Below, piece after piece: positions 46,133 to 54,410 of a stretch of 64,000 bases of DNA. The translations under genes were made by a program, and so were the position numbers. Numbering within the stretch: position 1 is the first letter of the stretch; each line of letters starts with the position of its first letter. Under the pieces are notes generated by a model. The model was not told where the DNA came from and searched no databases. It was given only the letters and a program-made list of their open reading frames with translations. Source of the stretch: RPRB01 sp035501615. Its GTDB lineage: Bacteria > Myxococcota > Myxococcia > Myxococcales > Myxococcaceae. Where the stretch lies: the NCBI GenBank assembly GCA_035501615.1, contig DATJVY010000081.1:6988-70987 (forward strand). The letters are read 5' to 3'.

Positions 46133-47514
46133 GACCCGAGCCGGAACCGGCGGACGACGCTCTGCAGCTCGAGGCTGAGGTTGTTCAGCTCCTGGGCGGC
46201 CGAGGTCATCCGGGCGACGGCGGCGGTCTGGTCCTCGATGGGCCCGCCGGCGGCCTCGGTGGAGCTCGCATTGGCCTCGGCGACCTCGGAGATCTCCCCC
46301 ACCGCCTTCACCATCTCCTCGCTGCCGGCGAGCTGCTCGCGGGCGCTCTGGCTGATGAGGTGCACCTTCTCCGCACCTTTGCGGGCGGTGTCGGTGATGC
46401 TCCCCATCGAGCGGACGATGGTACCCAGGTCCTCGCGTCCCTCGGTGAGCTCCTCGATGCCCTGCTTCATCGCCGAGACGACCGCGGTGGACTGGCTGGA
46501 GATGTCCCGGGCGAGCTTGCTGATCTGCTCGGCGCTCTTGCCGGCGGACTCGGCGAGCTTGCGGACCTCGTCGGCGACGACGGCGAACCCGCGCCCGTAC
46601 TCGCCGGCGCGGGCGGCCTCGATGGTGGCGTTGAGGGCGAGGAGGTTGGTCTGCTGCGCCACCTGGGTGATGACGTCGACGATCTTGGAGATTTCCTGGG
46701 TCTTCTCCCCGAAGGCGAAGACCTCCTGGCTGGCGCTCTCGACCCGGCTGAAGACCTTGTTCACCTTCTCGCCGGCGAGGCGCGCGGCCTTGGTGCCCTG
46801 CTCGGCGGCGCCCGAGGTCTCCCCGGCGGCGAGCGCGGCGTCCTCGGCGGAGAGAGCGGTGCGCTGGATGCTCCCCGCCATCTCGCCGATGACCTTCTGT
46901 GCGCGAGCGACGAGGTCGGACTGGGTGCCAGCGCCGAGGGCGATCTTCCGGATCGAGGTGCCGACCTCGGTGGTGGCGGCGTTGACGTTCTCCGCCGAGC
47001 GCTGCAGCTCGTTGGCCGAGTCGGCGACGCTGGCCGCGGTGTGTTGGATGTGGCCCACCAGCTCTCGCAGGTTCTCCTGCATGTTGCCGATGGCGGTGGT
47101 GAGCTCGTCGATCTCGTCCCGCCCGAGGCTGGGCTCGGTGGAGACCGGGGAGGCGAGGTCACCGCGGGAGATGTCGAGCGCGCTCCGGCTGAGGGAGCGC
47201 AGGCGCGAGACGCGGGCGAGGAGCGCGGGGAGGAGAAGGGCCAAGATCAGCGTCAGCGCGCCGGCCACGAGGGCCTGCACCACCCAGCTCGCGCTCCGGA
47301 CGAAGTGAAGGGTGCCGAGCAGCACCATGGCCAGGAGGAAGTGCGAGACGAGGATCTTGCTCTGCAGCGAGAGCGAGAGCGGGGGGCTGCGTTCCTCGAG
47401 GGCCTGGGCCAGGCGGCGCACCGGAGCGGCCTGCCGCGTCCGGGCGGCGGGAAACTCGTCCAGCACGGAGCGACGAACCGCTCCGTTCCGGGTCGGCGGG
47501 GGCACCAGTGCCAT
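46129..47514 (-). CDS. Methyl-accepting chemotaxis protein with minimal periplasmic part (DifA-like)
   Basis: A 461-residue receptor starting at MALVPPPTRN; the longer reading from 47595 would cover the intergenic palindromes. Two adjacent membrane helices (LVSHFLLAMVLLGTLHFV and WVVQALVAGALTLILALLLPAL) are separated by only a few residues. A HAMP region and the cytoplasmic signalling domain follow, with hairpin tip EYGRGFAVVADEVRKLAESAGKSAEQI. With almost no periplasmic domain it probably senses through another protein or within the membrane. M. xanthus DifA is described as having the same build. It is the first gene of the che operon. Confidence 0.93.
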   Translation of the reverse strand: MALVPPPTRNGAVRRSVLDEFPAARTRQAAPVRRLAQALEERSPPLSLSLQSKILVSHFLLAMVLLGTLHFVRSASWVVQALVAGALTLILALLLPALLARVSRLRSLSRSALDISRGDLASPVSTEPSLGRDEIDELTTAIGNMQENLRELVGHIQHTAASVADSANELQRSAENVNAATTEVGTSIRKIALGAGTQSDLVARAQKVIGEMAGSIQRTALSAEDAALAAGETSGAAEQGTKAARLAGEKVNKVFSRVESASQEVFAFGEKTQEISKIVDVITQVAQQTNLLALNATIEAARAGEYGRGFAVVADEVRKLAESAGKSAEQISKLARDISSQSTAVVSAMKQGIEELTEGREDLGTIVRSMGSITDTARKGAEKVHLISQSAREQLAGSEEMVKAVGEISEVAEANASSTEAAGGPIEDQTAAVARMTSAAQELNNLSLELQSVVRRFRLGS

Positions 47515-47561
47515 CGGGCGGACGATTCTGGCGTAGGACGGACCGGATTTCACATTCCGGA

Positions 47562-47574
47562 CGCACGACGTGCG
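47562..47574. promoter_or_regulatory. Palindrome upstream of the che operon
   Basis: CGCACG-A-CGTGCG lies 48 nt before the MCP start. A second dyad, CCGGA with TCCGG, lies at about 47543-47560. Either could be an operator for the operon; nothing in the sequence identifies the regulator. Confidence 0.35.
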
Positions 47575-47587
47575 GCGGAGAACACCC

Positions 47588-47608
47588 CTCCCCACACGTC
47601 GTGGGGAG
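47588..47608 (-). terminator. Terminator hairpin of the epimerase gene
   Basis: A perfect 8-bp stem (CTCCCCAC / GTGGGGAG, loop of five) begins four bases past the epimerase stop at 47612. On the minus strand it is followed by GGGTGTTCT, so only a weak T-tract. It would separate the epimerase transcript from the che promoter. Confidence 0.5.
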
Positions 47609-47611
47609 CCC

Positions 47612-48631
47612 TCACTCGAAGAGTGCTCGGTTTTCCTGGACCCAGCGGGCGAGCTTCTGGAGGCCCTCGGGCACGCTCGTGCGCGGGCGCCAGTCGAGGC
47701 CCGCGGCGGCGCGGGAGACGTCGGCCACGAAGACCGGCTGGTCTCCCGGGCGCCACCCGGCGAAGGAGGGGCGGAGCGGACGGCCGGTCAGGTGGTCCAG
47801 CTGCTCCACCAGCTCCAGGAGCGACAAGGTGTTGTCGGGTCCGCCGCCCAGGTTGAAGACCTTTCCGCTGGCGCGATCGATGCGGTCCACGGCCGCGTCG
47901 TACGCCTCGCAGAGGTCGTCGACGAAGAGGAGATCCCGCACCTGGCGTCCGTCGCCGTAGATGGTGACCGGCTTTCCGGTGACGGCGGCGATGGTGAACC
48001 AGGCGACCCAGCCCTGGTCCTCGACGCCGAACTGCCTCCAGCCGTAGATGCAGCTCTGTCGGAAGACGACGGTGCGCAGTCCGTAGATGCGGGCGTAGTC
48101 CCGCACGTACTGGTCGGCTGCGCCCTTGCTGCAGCCGTAGGGGGAGTGGAAGTCGAGCGGTTCGTCCTCGGGGATTCCGCGCGGGCGATCGCGAAAGGCG
48201 TAGCGGCCGTTGCGCTGCTCGACGCCGACGTGCTCGAGGCCGCCGTAGACCTTGTTGGTGGAGGCGTAGAGGAGGGAGGCGGCCGGGGTGTGGCGCCGGG
48301 CGGACTCGAGGAGGTTGAACGTCCCCAGCGCGTTCACCTCGAAGTCGTGCCGGGGCTCGGTGACCGACGTCGTGACCGCGACCTGCGCCGCGAGGTGGAG
48401 GAGGACCAGCGTGTCACGGTGGCGGGCGAGCGCTGCGTCGAGGGCCGCGGCGTCGCGGATGTCCACCCGCTCGAAGGTGAAGCGTCCCTGTGTCCGGAGC
48501 CAGGCGAGGTTGCTGTCCGCGCCGCGCCGGGAGAGGTCGTCGAGGATGACCACCTCGTGGCCTCGCTCCATCCAGCGCCGGGCTGCGTTGCATCCGATGA
48601 AGCCCGCCCCGCCGGTCACCAGGTATTTCAC
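47612..48631 (-). CDS. NAD-dependent sugar-nucleotide epimerase/dehydratase (CDP-paratose 2-epimerase-like)
   Basis: A 339-residue extended SDR enzyme. The NAD-binding motif is VTGGAGFIGCN. The catalytic triad region is YASTNKVYG with YGCSKGAADQYVRDY (Y-x3-K). RQSCIYGWRQFGVEDQGWVAWF closely resembles CDP-paratose 2-epimerase (RfbE/Tyv), although UDP-sugar epimerases share much of this. It probably makes a sugar donor for LPS or exopolysaccharide. GTG is used as the start at 48631, with GGAGG upstream and a TAAGCT box at 48669-48664. Confidence 0.88.
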   Translation of the reverse strand: MKYLVTGGAGFIGCNAARRWMERGHEVVILDDLSRRGADSNLAWLRTQGRFTFERVDIRDAAALDAALARHRDTLVLLHLAAQVAVTTSVTEPRHDFEVNALGTFNLLESARRHTPAASLLYASTNKVYGGLEHVGVEQRNGRYAFRDRPRGIPEDEPLDFHSPYGCSKGAADQYVRDYARIYGLRTVVFRQSCIYGWRQFGVEDQGWVAWFTIAAVTGKPVTIYGDGRQVRDLLFVDDLCEAYDAAVDRIDRASGKVFNLGGGPDNTLSLLELVEQLDHLTGRPLRPSFAGWRPGDQPVFVADVSRAAAGLDWRPRTSVPEGLQKLARWVQENRALFE

Positions 48632-48729
48632 GCTGCTGTCGTCCTCCGGTTGCCCCTCGGTGGAGCTTAGTCGGGGCGGTGATCGCCGGGAGGGGGAGAG
48701 CGGCTCGCGGTGCCGCGAGGGGATGACCG

Positions 48730-48741
48730 CCCCCCGGGGGG
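48730..48741. repeat. CCCCCCGGGGGG palindrome, copy 1
   Basis: A perfect 12-bp palindrome; the same 12 bases recur 53 nt away at 48783-48794. Confidence 0.6.
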
Positions 48742-48782
48742 CCGCCTGCGTCGTCCGGCGGGGGCCTGGGATGCACGCGAGG

Positions 48783-48794
48783 CCCCCCGGGGGG
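48783..48794. repeat. CCCCCCGGGGGG palindrome, copy 2
   Basis: The second copy of the 12-bp palindrome, flanked by GG and CACGGG. Confidence 0.6.
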
Positions 48795-49003
48795 CACGGG
48801 CGGGCCGGGGCCGGTCCGGAGACGCATCCGGTCGACTGGAGCGCGCGGCACCGAACCGAGAAGGCGAGGCCGGGTTCCCGCAGGAACCGTGGCCGGAGCC
48901 GCCTGGACTAGGAACTGCAGTGAAATCGGGCGATGTGGGTTCAGACGGTTGGTGGGACACGAGACGCACTCCAGGTCGGAGTCGCGGTCCCGTGCAGCCC
49001 GTC

Positions 49004-49024
49004 ACGAGGTGTCTGGCACCTCGT
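49004..49024. repeat. Hairpin repeat with ACGAGGTG/CACCTCGT arms, copy 1
   Basis: Perfect 8-base arms around TCTGG. The core GAGGTGTCTG(G/A)CACCTC is shared with the copy at 49128-49146. Another CACCTCGTG lies at 49031-49039, so half-sites are also scattered here. Confidence 0.65.
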
Positions 49025-49127
49025 CGGGGGCACCTCGTGGGGACTCCTCGTCGTGGACCCCTCGCCGTCGGTCCTCCTCGCCCCGGTTCGTGGGGGCAGC
49101 CGAGCAACCGCCCTGAGAGCCCGAATA

Positions 49128-49146
49128 CGAGGTGTCTGACACCTCG
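49128..49146. repeat. Hairpin repeat with CGAGGTGTC/GACACCTCG arms, copy 2
   Basis: Perfect 9-base arms around a single T. The GGTGTCTGACACC core resembles palindromes that are common extragenic repeats in other bacteria and can be linked to REP-associated transposases, but no such gene is in this window. Confidence 0.65.
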
Positions 49147-49208
49147 CGGGGCCGTTCGGCCTCGGCGGCGGGAGCAGCCGAGCGGCCGTGCGCACCGCTT
49201 CGGCCCCC

Positions 49209-50195
49209 TCAGGCGAGGTGGTCGAATCCGTGGATGCCCCGGACCGGAGCCCCGGACAGCCGGACGCCGGAGCCCGCGCGCACCTCACCGATCGGCGTGA
49301 GCCGGATCCGCAGGCGCCGGCCGAGGCGCTCGATCGCCGACCGGCGATTGCGCGGCGCGGTGAACAGAAGCTCGTAGTCCTCGCCACCCGCGGCTCCGAA
49401 GCGTGCGCGCGCCGTCGCCTCCGGGAACGCCGCCATCAGTCCCGGGGACCAGGGCAGCCGGTCCAGCGCGAGGTGCAGCGCCACCCGGCTCGCGGATGCC
49501 AGGTGCCCGGCGTCCTGCACCAGCCCGTCGCTCAGGTCGATGCAGGCCGACGCCAGCCCGACCAGCCAGGTCCCGAGCTCCACCCGTGCCGACGGCCGGC
49601 GGTGTCGCTCGACCGCCGAGCGAACGAGGCGTGCTCGGCCCCGCAGCCGGCGTGCCTCGGCACCGCGCGGCCTCTGGAGCAGCGCAAGCCCGAGCCGGGC
49701 ATCCCCGAGGGTCCCCGACACCCAGACGACGTCGCCCGGTCGAGCCCCCGAGCGGAGCAGCGCGCCTCCACGCCGCACCTCCCCGCCGACCGTCACCGTC
49801 AGCGCCAGCCCCGGGGCCCGGGTGACGTTTCCGCCCACCAGCGCCGTGCCGCTCGCGCGCGCCAGGGCACCGAACCCCGCACCGAGCGCGCGGGCCTCCC
49901 GCAGCGAGAACCTTCGGGGGACGCCCAGCGCCACCAGCGCCCACCGCGGCCGCGCGCCCATCGCCGCGAGATCGGAGAGGTTCACCGCGAGCGCCTTGTG
50001 GCCGACGTCCTCGAGGCGGTGCGTGGCGCGGCGGAAGTGAACGCCTTCCACCACCGCGTCGACGGTCACGCAGATCTGCCCCTCCTCGCGGGGAAGCACG
50101 GCCGCGTCGTCCCCGGGACCGGCCGGCGCACGCGGCGACGCACGGGCCGCGGCGACGAAGGCCTCGATGAGCTGGAACTCCGGGCCCACGGACAC
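49209..50195 (-). CDS. thiL: Thiamine-monophosphate kinase
   Basis: A 328-residue ATP-dependent kinase forming thiamine diphosphate, the last step of cofactor synthesis. Motifs are FQLIEAFVAA, GPGDDAAVL (metal site), TVDAVVEGVHF, VGHKALAVNLSDLAAMGARPRWALVALG, and the IDLSDGLVQDAGHLA and GGEDYELLFTAP segments. The GTG start at 50195 is ten bases after the histidine-kinase stop. Tight spacing suggests an operon with the kinase and GTPase, though the functions are unrelated. Confidence 0.95.
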   Translation of the reverse strand: MSVGPEFQLIEAFVAAARASPRAPAGPGDDAAVLPREEGQICVTVDAVVEGVHFRRATHRLEDVGHKALAVNLSDLAAMGARPRWALVALGVPRRFSLREARALGAGFGALARASGTALVGGNVTRAPGLALTVTVGGEVRRGGALLRSGARPGDVVWVSGTLGDARLGLALLQRPRGAEARRLRGRARLVRSAVERHRRPSARVELGTWLVGLASACIDLSDGLVQDAGHLASASRVALHLALDRLPWSPGLMAAFPEATARARFGAAGGEDYELLFTAPRNRRSAIERLGRRLRIRLTPIGEVRAGSGVRLSGAPVRGIHGFDHLA

Positions 50196-50205
50196 GGGCC
50201 CCCGA

Positions 50206-51723
50206 TCAGAACCGTTCGACCGGCGCGGGAGGTGCCTCCGACAGCGGCGGCACGATGACCGCCCGGGGCGGAGGTGGATTCACCGGCAGGACCACCTCGA
50301 ACCGCGAGCCCTGGCCGAGCTCGCTCTGGACGCGCACCACGCCCCCGTGTCCCTCGACGTAGCTCTTCACGATCGCCAGCCCCAGACCCGCGCCGCCGAA
50401 CTCGCGCGTGCTCGAGTTGTCCACCTGGTAGAAGCTCTGGAAGATCTTGTCGAGCTGGTCGGCCGGAATGCCGACGCCCGAGTCCTGAACCACGAAGCGC
50501 CACCCCTCCGCGTCGAGCTCGGGCTGGAACTTCACCTCGGTGACCAGCACCTGCACCCAGCCGCCCTTGGGGGTGAACTTCACGGCGTTGGAGAGCAGGT
50601 TCACCATCACCTGGCGGAGCTTCTCGCGGTCGGCCCGGACCTCCACCGCCCGCGCGGGCAGCCGGAGATCCAGGGTGAGCCCCTTCTTCTGCGCCTGGGG
50701 CTTGATGCTGCTCACGCCAGTAGAGACGAGGTCACCGACGTTCACCGGCTCGAAGGTCAGCCGCACCTTCCCAGCCTCGATCTGCGTCACGTCGAGGATG
50801 GACGAGATGAGCTTCAGGAGGGTGTCCCCCTTGTCCATGATCGTCTTGACGTACTCGGTCTGCTCCTGGTTCAGCGAGCCGACCAGCCCCTCGGAGAGCA
50901 TCTCCGAGTAGCCGATGATCGAGGTGAGCGGCGTCCGCAGCTCGTGGCTCACCGTGGCCAGGAAGCTGGACTTCAGCCGGTCCATGTCCTTCAGCTGGAG
51001 GTTCATCTGCTCCAGCCGCTTGTTCTGGGCCTCGAGGTCGCGGTTGCTCTCCAGCGTGGCCTCGATGTGCACCTGGCTGGTGAGGAAGGTCTTCTGGCCC
51101 GCGGCCACCAGCGTCTCGAGGAGCTGCGAGAAGTGGAGCAGCACCTTGACGATGGTGGACTCGGGGGCGCGCCGGATCTTCGCCAGGTAGGACTGCGCCT
51201 GGGCGAGGTCGAGCCCCGGGGTGAGATCGGTGAGCGACGGCGGCAGGTCGCCGAGCTCTTCCGGCGTGAAGGGGCCGAAGACCACCCGCCCCAGCACGTC
51301 TCCCTCCCAGAGGATCGGCAGGACCAGGTATCGGAGCCCGGTGAAGCAGGGCACCGTGATCATCCCGTGCAGCTTGGTACCCGCCGGCGCCTGGGGAGCC
51401 CGCGCGTTCTGGGTCATCGCCAGCGGCCCGTCCTTCACCCGGGCCACGGTCTGCGTGCAGCAGCGCTTGCCCTCGGGGAAGGAGAAGACGTAGCCGCAGA
51501 AGTCACCGTTGCCGCTCTTGATGTCCGCGAGCCGGTTGCCCTTCTCGTCGAAGACCTTGACCCCCAGCTTGTAGAGCTCGGCGAAGCTCTTCACCAGCTC
51601 GGCGAAGGTGGAGGCGTCGAGCATGTCCGAAAGCGTCAGCCGCCGCTCGAGCACCGAGGGCGGACGCTGATCGAGGCGGGGCGTGTCGACCACCGGGTCG
51701 TGACGGTCGCCGTTGTCGCTCAC
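50206..51723 (-). CDS. Sensor histidine kinase with PocR domain
   Basis: A 505-residue soluble kinase with no membrane helix. A PocR ligand-binding domain (about 31-160) contains C76, C88, C89 and C126, in GDFCGYVFSFPEGKRCCTQT and ITVPCFTGLRYLVLPI. A coiled coil (about 218-250) leads to a HisKA domain with H260 (ATVSHELRTPLTSIIGYSEM). The HATPase has NLLSNAVKFTP, DSGVGIP and GGAGLGLAIVKSYVEGHGG. It lacks a receiver domain. The GTG overlaps the MglA-like stop (GTGA), so kinase and GTPase are translated together. Confidence 0.93.
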   Translation of the reverse strand: MSDNGDRHDPVVDTPRLDQRPPSVLERRLTLSDMLDASTFAELVKSFAELYKLGVKVFDEKGNRLADIKSGNGDFCGYVFSFPEGKRCCTQTVARVKDGPLAMTQNARAPQAPAGTKLHGMITVPCFTGLRYLVLPILWEGDVLGRVVFGPFTPEELGDLPPSLTDLTPGLDLAQAQSYLAKIRRAPESTIVKVLLHFSQLLETLVAAGQKTFLTSQVHIEATLESNRDLEAQNKRLEQMNLQLKDMDRLKSSFLATVSHELRTPLTSIIGYSEMLSEGLVGSLNQEQTEYVKTIMDKGDTLLKLISSILDVTQIEAGKVRLTFEPVNVGDLVSTGVSSIKPQAQKKGLTLDLRLPARAVEVRADREKLRQVMVNLLSNAVKFTPKGGWVQVLVTEVKFQPELDAEGWRFVVQDSGVGIPADQLDKIFQSFYQVDNSSTREFGGAGLGLAIVKSYVEGHGGVVRVQSELGQGSRFEVVLPVNPPPPRAVIVPPLSEAPPAPVERF

Positions 51724-52421
51724 CGCGGCCCTCCCCCGGAGGCCAGCCAGTCGGCTACCTGCGTGCCGCTCACGTCCATGCGGGCGAAGATCAGCTTCAG
51801 GAACTCCGCCTCGCCGAGGCCGATGTTGCGGCTCAGGCCCGCCTGCTCGTCCATCTTGCGGTAGGCGAGCTGGAGCACCGAGAAGAGCGTCTCCAGCACT
51901 CCCTCTCCCCGGATCGCCACCGCGCCGATCACCGGCTCCTTGCCCCGGGCGCGCGTCTCGTCGAGCTCGGCGTCGGTCTTGGTGTCCGGCAGATCGCGCT
52001 TGTTGAACTGGATCACGATCGGGACCTGGGCCGCGTTGAGCCCGTTCTCCCGCATGTTGTCCTGGAGGTTGCTCCAGTACTGGTTGTTCTCCTGGCCCGC
52101 GCTCCTGCGGCTATCGGCGATGAAGGCGACAGCGTCGGCGTTCTGCAGGACGACGCGCCGGGTGGCGTTGTGAATGACCTGCCCCGGAACCGTGAACAGC
52201 TTCACCTTCACGGTGTAGCCACCCTTGGTGTGGAAGAAGACCGGCAGCAGATCGAAGAACAGGGTGCGGTCGTCGTGCGTCTCGACCGTCAGCAGCTTTC
52301 CTCGCCCCTCGCTCGCGGTGCGAGCGTGGATCATCTGGAGATTCGTCGTCTTCCCGGACAGACCAGGGCCGTAATAGACGACCTTGACCGTCAGTTCGCG
52401 CTGGGCGTGGTTGAGTTGCAC
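51720..52421 (-). CDS. MglA-like small GTPase
   Basis: A 233-residue Ras-like GTPase of the MglA/Gtr1 group. Walker A is GPGLSGKT (18-25), switch II is PGQ (79-81), and the guanine motif is NKRD (140-143). MglA sets front-rear polarity in gliding myxobacteria. This is a longer paralogue, with about 35 extra C-terminal residues (SRNIGLGEAEFLKLIFARM...). No MglB partner is beside it; the co-translated PocR kinase takes that place. The function is inferred as a nucleotide switch in signalling. Confidence 0.9.
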   Translation of the reverse strand: MQLNHAQRELTVKVVYYGPGLSGKTTNLQMIHARTASEGRGKLLTVETHDDRTLFFDLLPVFFHTKGGYTVKVKLFTVPGQVIHNATRRVVLQNADAVAFIADSRRSAGQENNQYWSNLQDNMRENGLNAAQVPIVIQFNKRDLPDTKTDAELDETRARGKEPVIGAVAIRGEGVLETLFSVLQLAYRKMDEQAGLSRNIGLGEAEFLKLIFARMDVSGTQVADWLASGGGPR

Positions 52422-52613
52422 GAGGACGAGCCCCGGGCACGCGCGTGGGTGCCAGTGCCCCGGAGTCAGCCCTGGAGAATACAGGAGGCCGCCGCGCGTC
52501 GAGAATGGCGGCCCCGGTCCGACCCTCGACCACAGAAGGGGCCGTATTTCGGTGCGTGCACGGATGCGAACCCTGGGGTTAGGATCAACTGGAGGTACGA
52601 GGGGGTGGCGGAG

Positions 52614-53150
52614 ATGACAATGAAGCGGGTGGAGACAGTGACGGACCAGCCGACCTTGCCGCCGCTCGACATCGCCAGCCTGCCCGCCGATCTCCCGGCC
52701 GCGCTCAAGTTCGGCCCTCTGGGAGACACGGAGCTACAGCCGGTAGCAGCCCTGCGCGGCACCTCCGAGCCCTGGGCGAAGCGCGGGGAAACACCCGAGG
52801 AATCGCTCCAGGCGCTCACCCAGCTGCGTCCCTTCGTCTACGTGGCGCGGCTCCAGGGCACCATCGTGGGCTACGTCACCGTGGAACGGGACGGGCCGGT
52901 GGCGGGCGCTGCCTACATGCGGAACATCGTGGTCAAGCCCGAGCTCCGCCACCGGGGGGTCGGGATGGCGCTCCTGAACCACGCCCTCGGGGTGGCCCGG
53001 GACATGTACCGAAAAACCCTTGCACTCCGGGTGGATCCGGCAAATGCACCGGCGGTGGCCTTCTACCGGAAGGCGGGATTCACCACGGTGGCCACGGTGG
53101 TGAGCAAGAAGTCGGGGAAGCTCCGGCTTCTCATGTCCCGCGAGCTGTGA
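52614..53150 (+). CDS. GNAT family N-acetyltransferase
   Basis: A 178-residue protein with a GNAT domain from about residue 75. The acetyl-CoA loop is PELRHRGVGMALLNHAL (R-x-x-G-x-A), preceded by YMRNIVVK and followed by LALRVDPANAPAVAFYRKAGF. The N-terminal 60 residues are not family-specific. A GTG at 52605 with GGAGG nine bases upstream is an equally good start. A TAGGAT box at 52579-52584 may be the -10. The substrate is unknown. Confidence 0.87.
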   Translation: MTMKRVETVTDQPTLPPLDIASLPADLPAALKFGPLGDTELQPVAALRGTSEPWAKRGETPEESLQALTQLRPFVYVARLQGTIVGYVTVERDGPVAGAAYMRNIVVKPELRHRGVGMALLNHALGVARDMYRKTLALRVDPANAPAVAFYRKAGFTTVATVVSKKSGKLRLLMSREL

Positions 53151-53327
53151 GCCCGCTGGAGGCGCACCTGCGCCCGCCGGTCGGTGTCCCCAGGGTGCGG
53201 GGAGATTAGGCTCCCCCAGGGTCGGTATCCGCCGTCCGCTGCGGTGGCAGCCTCGCTGGCTGCACCCTCAGGGGTGCCGACGGAATCGTCCGTACATACG
53301 CCCGTTCACGCTGGAGCGGCCCACCCG

Positions 53328-54410
53328 ATGCTCGCCTCTCTTCGCCGATTCGCCGGACTGCTCGCGCTCTGGTCGATCCCCGGGCTCGCCGTGGGCCTGC
53401 AGACGAAGGTGTGGATGCCCGAGGTCGACTGGGGCACACACCGCTTCTTCTGGTTCTACTCGAGCTGGGCGATCATCGCCTTCCTCATCCCCGCGCTGGC
53501 CTGGGTGGTGCGCCGCTTCACGCTGGAGCGCGACGGAGTGTGGCGCGTTGCCGCGGCGCACGCGGTGACCCTCGCCGGCTTCATCCTGGTGAACGAGGGC
53601 TGGATGGCGGTGATGTCCCGGTGGGGCGGCCCGTACTACCTCCAGAAGATGCCGGCGGGCACCGTGCTCCTCGCGATGGTGAAGGAGAACGGGTTCCTCG
53701 ACGCGATGAACTACGCGATGTGCGTCGGCGTCCTGCTGGCGCTCGATCTCCGGCGCAGGCTCCGTACCCAGGAGCTCGCCGGCGCTCGGTTGCACGCGGA
53801 GCTGGCCCGGGCCGAGCTGGAGGCGCTCCGGGGACAGCTCCACCCGCACTTCCTCTTCAACACCCTCAACGCGATCTCGATGCTGGTCCGCAAGGGCGAG
53901 AGCGAGACCGCGGTGCGAATGATCACCGGCCTGGACGAGCTGCTCCGGCTCGCGCTGGCGACCGCGGGTCAGCAGGAAGTGCCGCTGCGCCAGGAGCTGG
54001 ACTTCCTCGAGCGCTACCTGTGCCTCCAGCAGCTCCGCTTCCCGGACCGGCTGAAGATCGAGATGCACATCGCGCCCGAGACGCTCGAGGCGCGGGTGCC
54101 GAGCCTGGTGCTCCAGCCGCTGGCCGAGAACGCCGTCCGGCATGGAATCGCCCCTTCGGTGGGCGGGGGGTCGGTCGAGGTGGCCGCGGTGCGCGAGGGC
54201 GAGCAGCTCGTGCTCCGGGTCCGCGACACCGGTGTCGGGCTGCGCAACGGGTCCGAGTCGTCCGGCGGCGTCGGACTGCGAAACGTCCGCGCCCGGCTCC
54301 AGCATCTGTATCCCGGTGAGCACCGTTTCCGGGTGGCGAACCGGAGTGAGGGCGGCGTCGAGTCCCTCATGGCAATTCCTTTCCGTAGTCCGGAGGTGGC
54401 GCGTGCCTGA
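53328..54410 (+). CDS. LytS-type membrane sensor histidine kinase
   Basis: A 360-residue kinase of the His_kinase (LytS/YehU) family. Four membrane helices (about 8-140) are followed by a short coiled coil. The H box QLHPHFLFNTLNAIS has H172 or H174 as phosphoacceptor. The N box LVLQPLAENAVRHGI holds N268 and H272, then DTGVG (300-304) and GVGLRNVRARLQHLYP. All expected motifs are intact. It overlaps the LytTR regulator by eight bases, so they form a two-component system. The start is the ATG at 53328 with GGAG upstream. Confidence 0.93.
   Translation: MLASLRRFAGLLALWSIPGLAVGLQTKVWMPEVDWGTHRFFWFYSSWAIIAFLIPALAWVVRRFTLERDGVWRVAAAHAVTLAGFILVNEGWMAVMSRWGGPYYLQKMPAGTVLLAMVKENGFLDAMNYAMCVGVLLALDLRRRLRTQELAGARLHAELARAELEALRGQLHPHFLFNTLNAISMLVRKGESETAVRMITGLDELLRLALATAGQQEVPLRQELDFLERYLCLQQLRFPDRLKIEMHIAPETLEARVPSLVLQPLAENAVRHGIAPSVGGGSVEVAAVREGEQLVLRVRDTGVGLRNGSESSGGVGLRNVRARLQHLYPGEHRFRVANRSEGGVESLMAIPFRSPEVARA

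Larger units (their letters stand above)
48632..49208. repeat. 577-bp non-coding, palindrome-rich region
   Basis: This gap between the epimerase start and the thiL stop holds no convincing gene. Its reading frames are short and low in protein-like composition. It contains a CTCGCGG/CCGCGAG dyad (48704-48719), two copies of CCCCCCGGGGGG, and two hairpins with CGAGGTG/CACCTCG arms. It may be a repetitive extragenic element, the remnant of a small mobile element, or a regulatory area. Confidence 0.6.

Noticed and set aside
48710..49300. Short plus-strand frames in the palindrome-rich gap as genes
   Set aside because: They lack ribosome sites, cross the hairpin repeats and read as Arg/Gly/Pro-rich noise.
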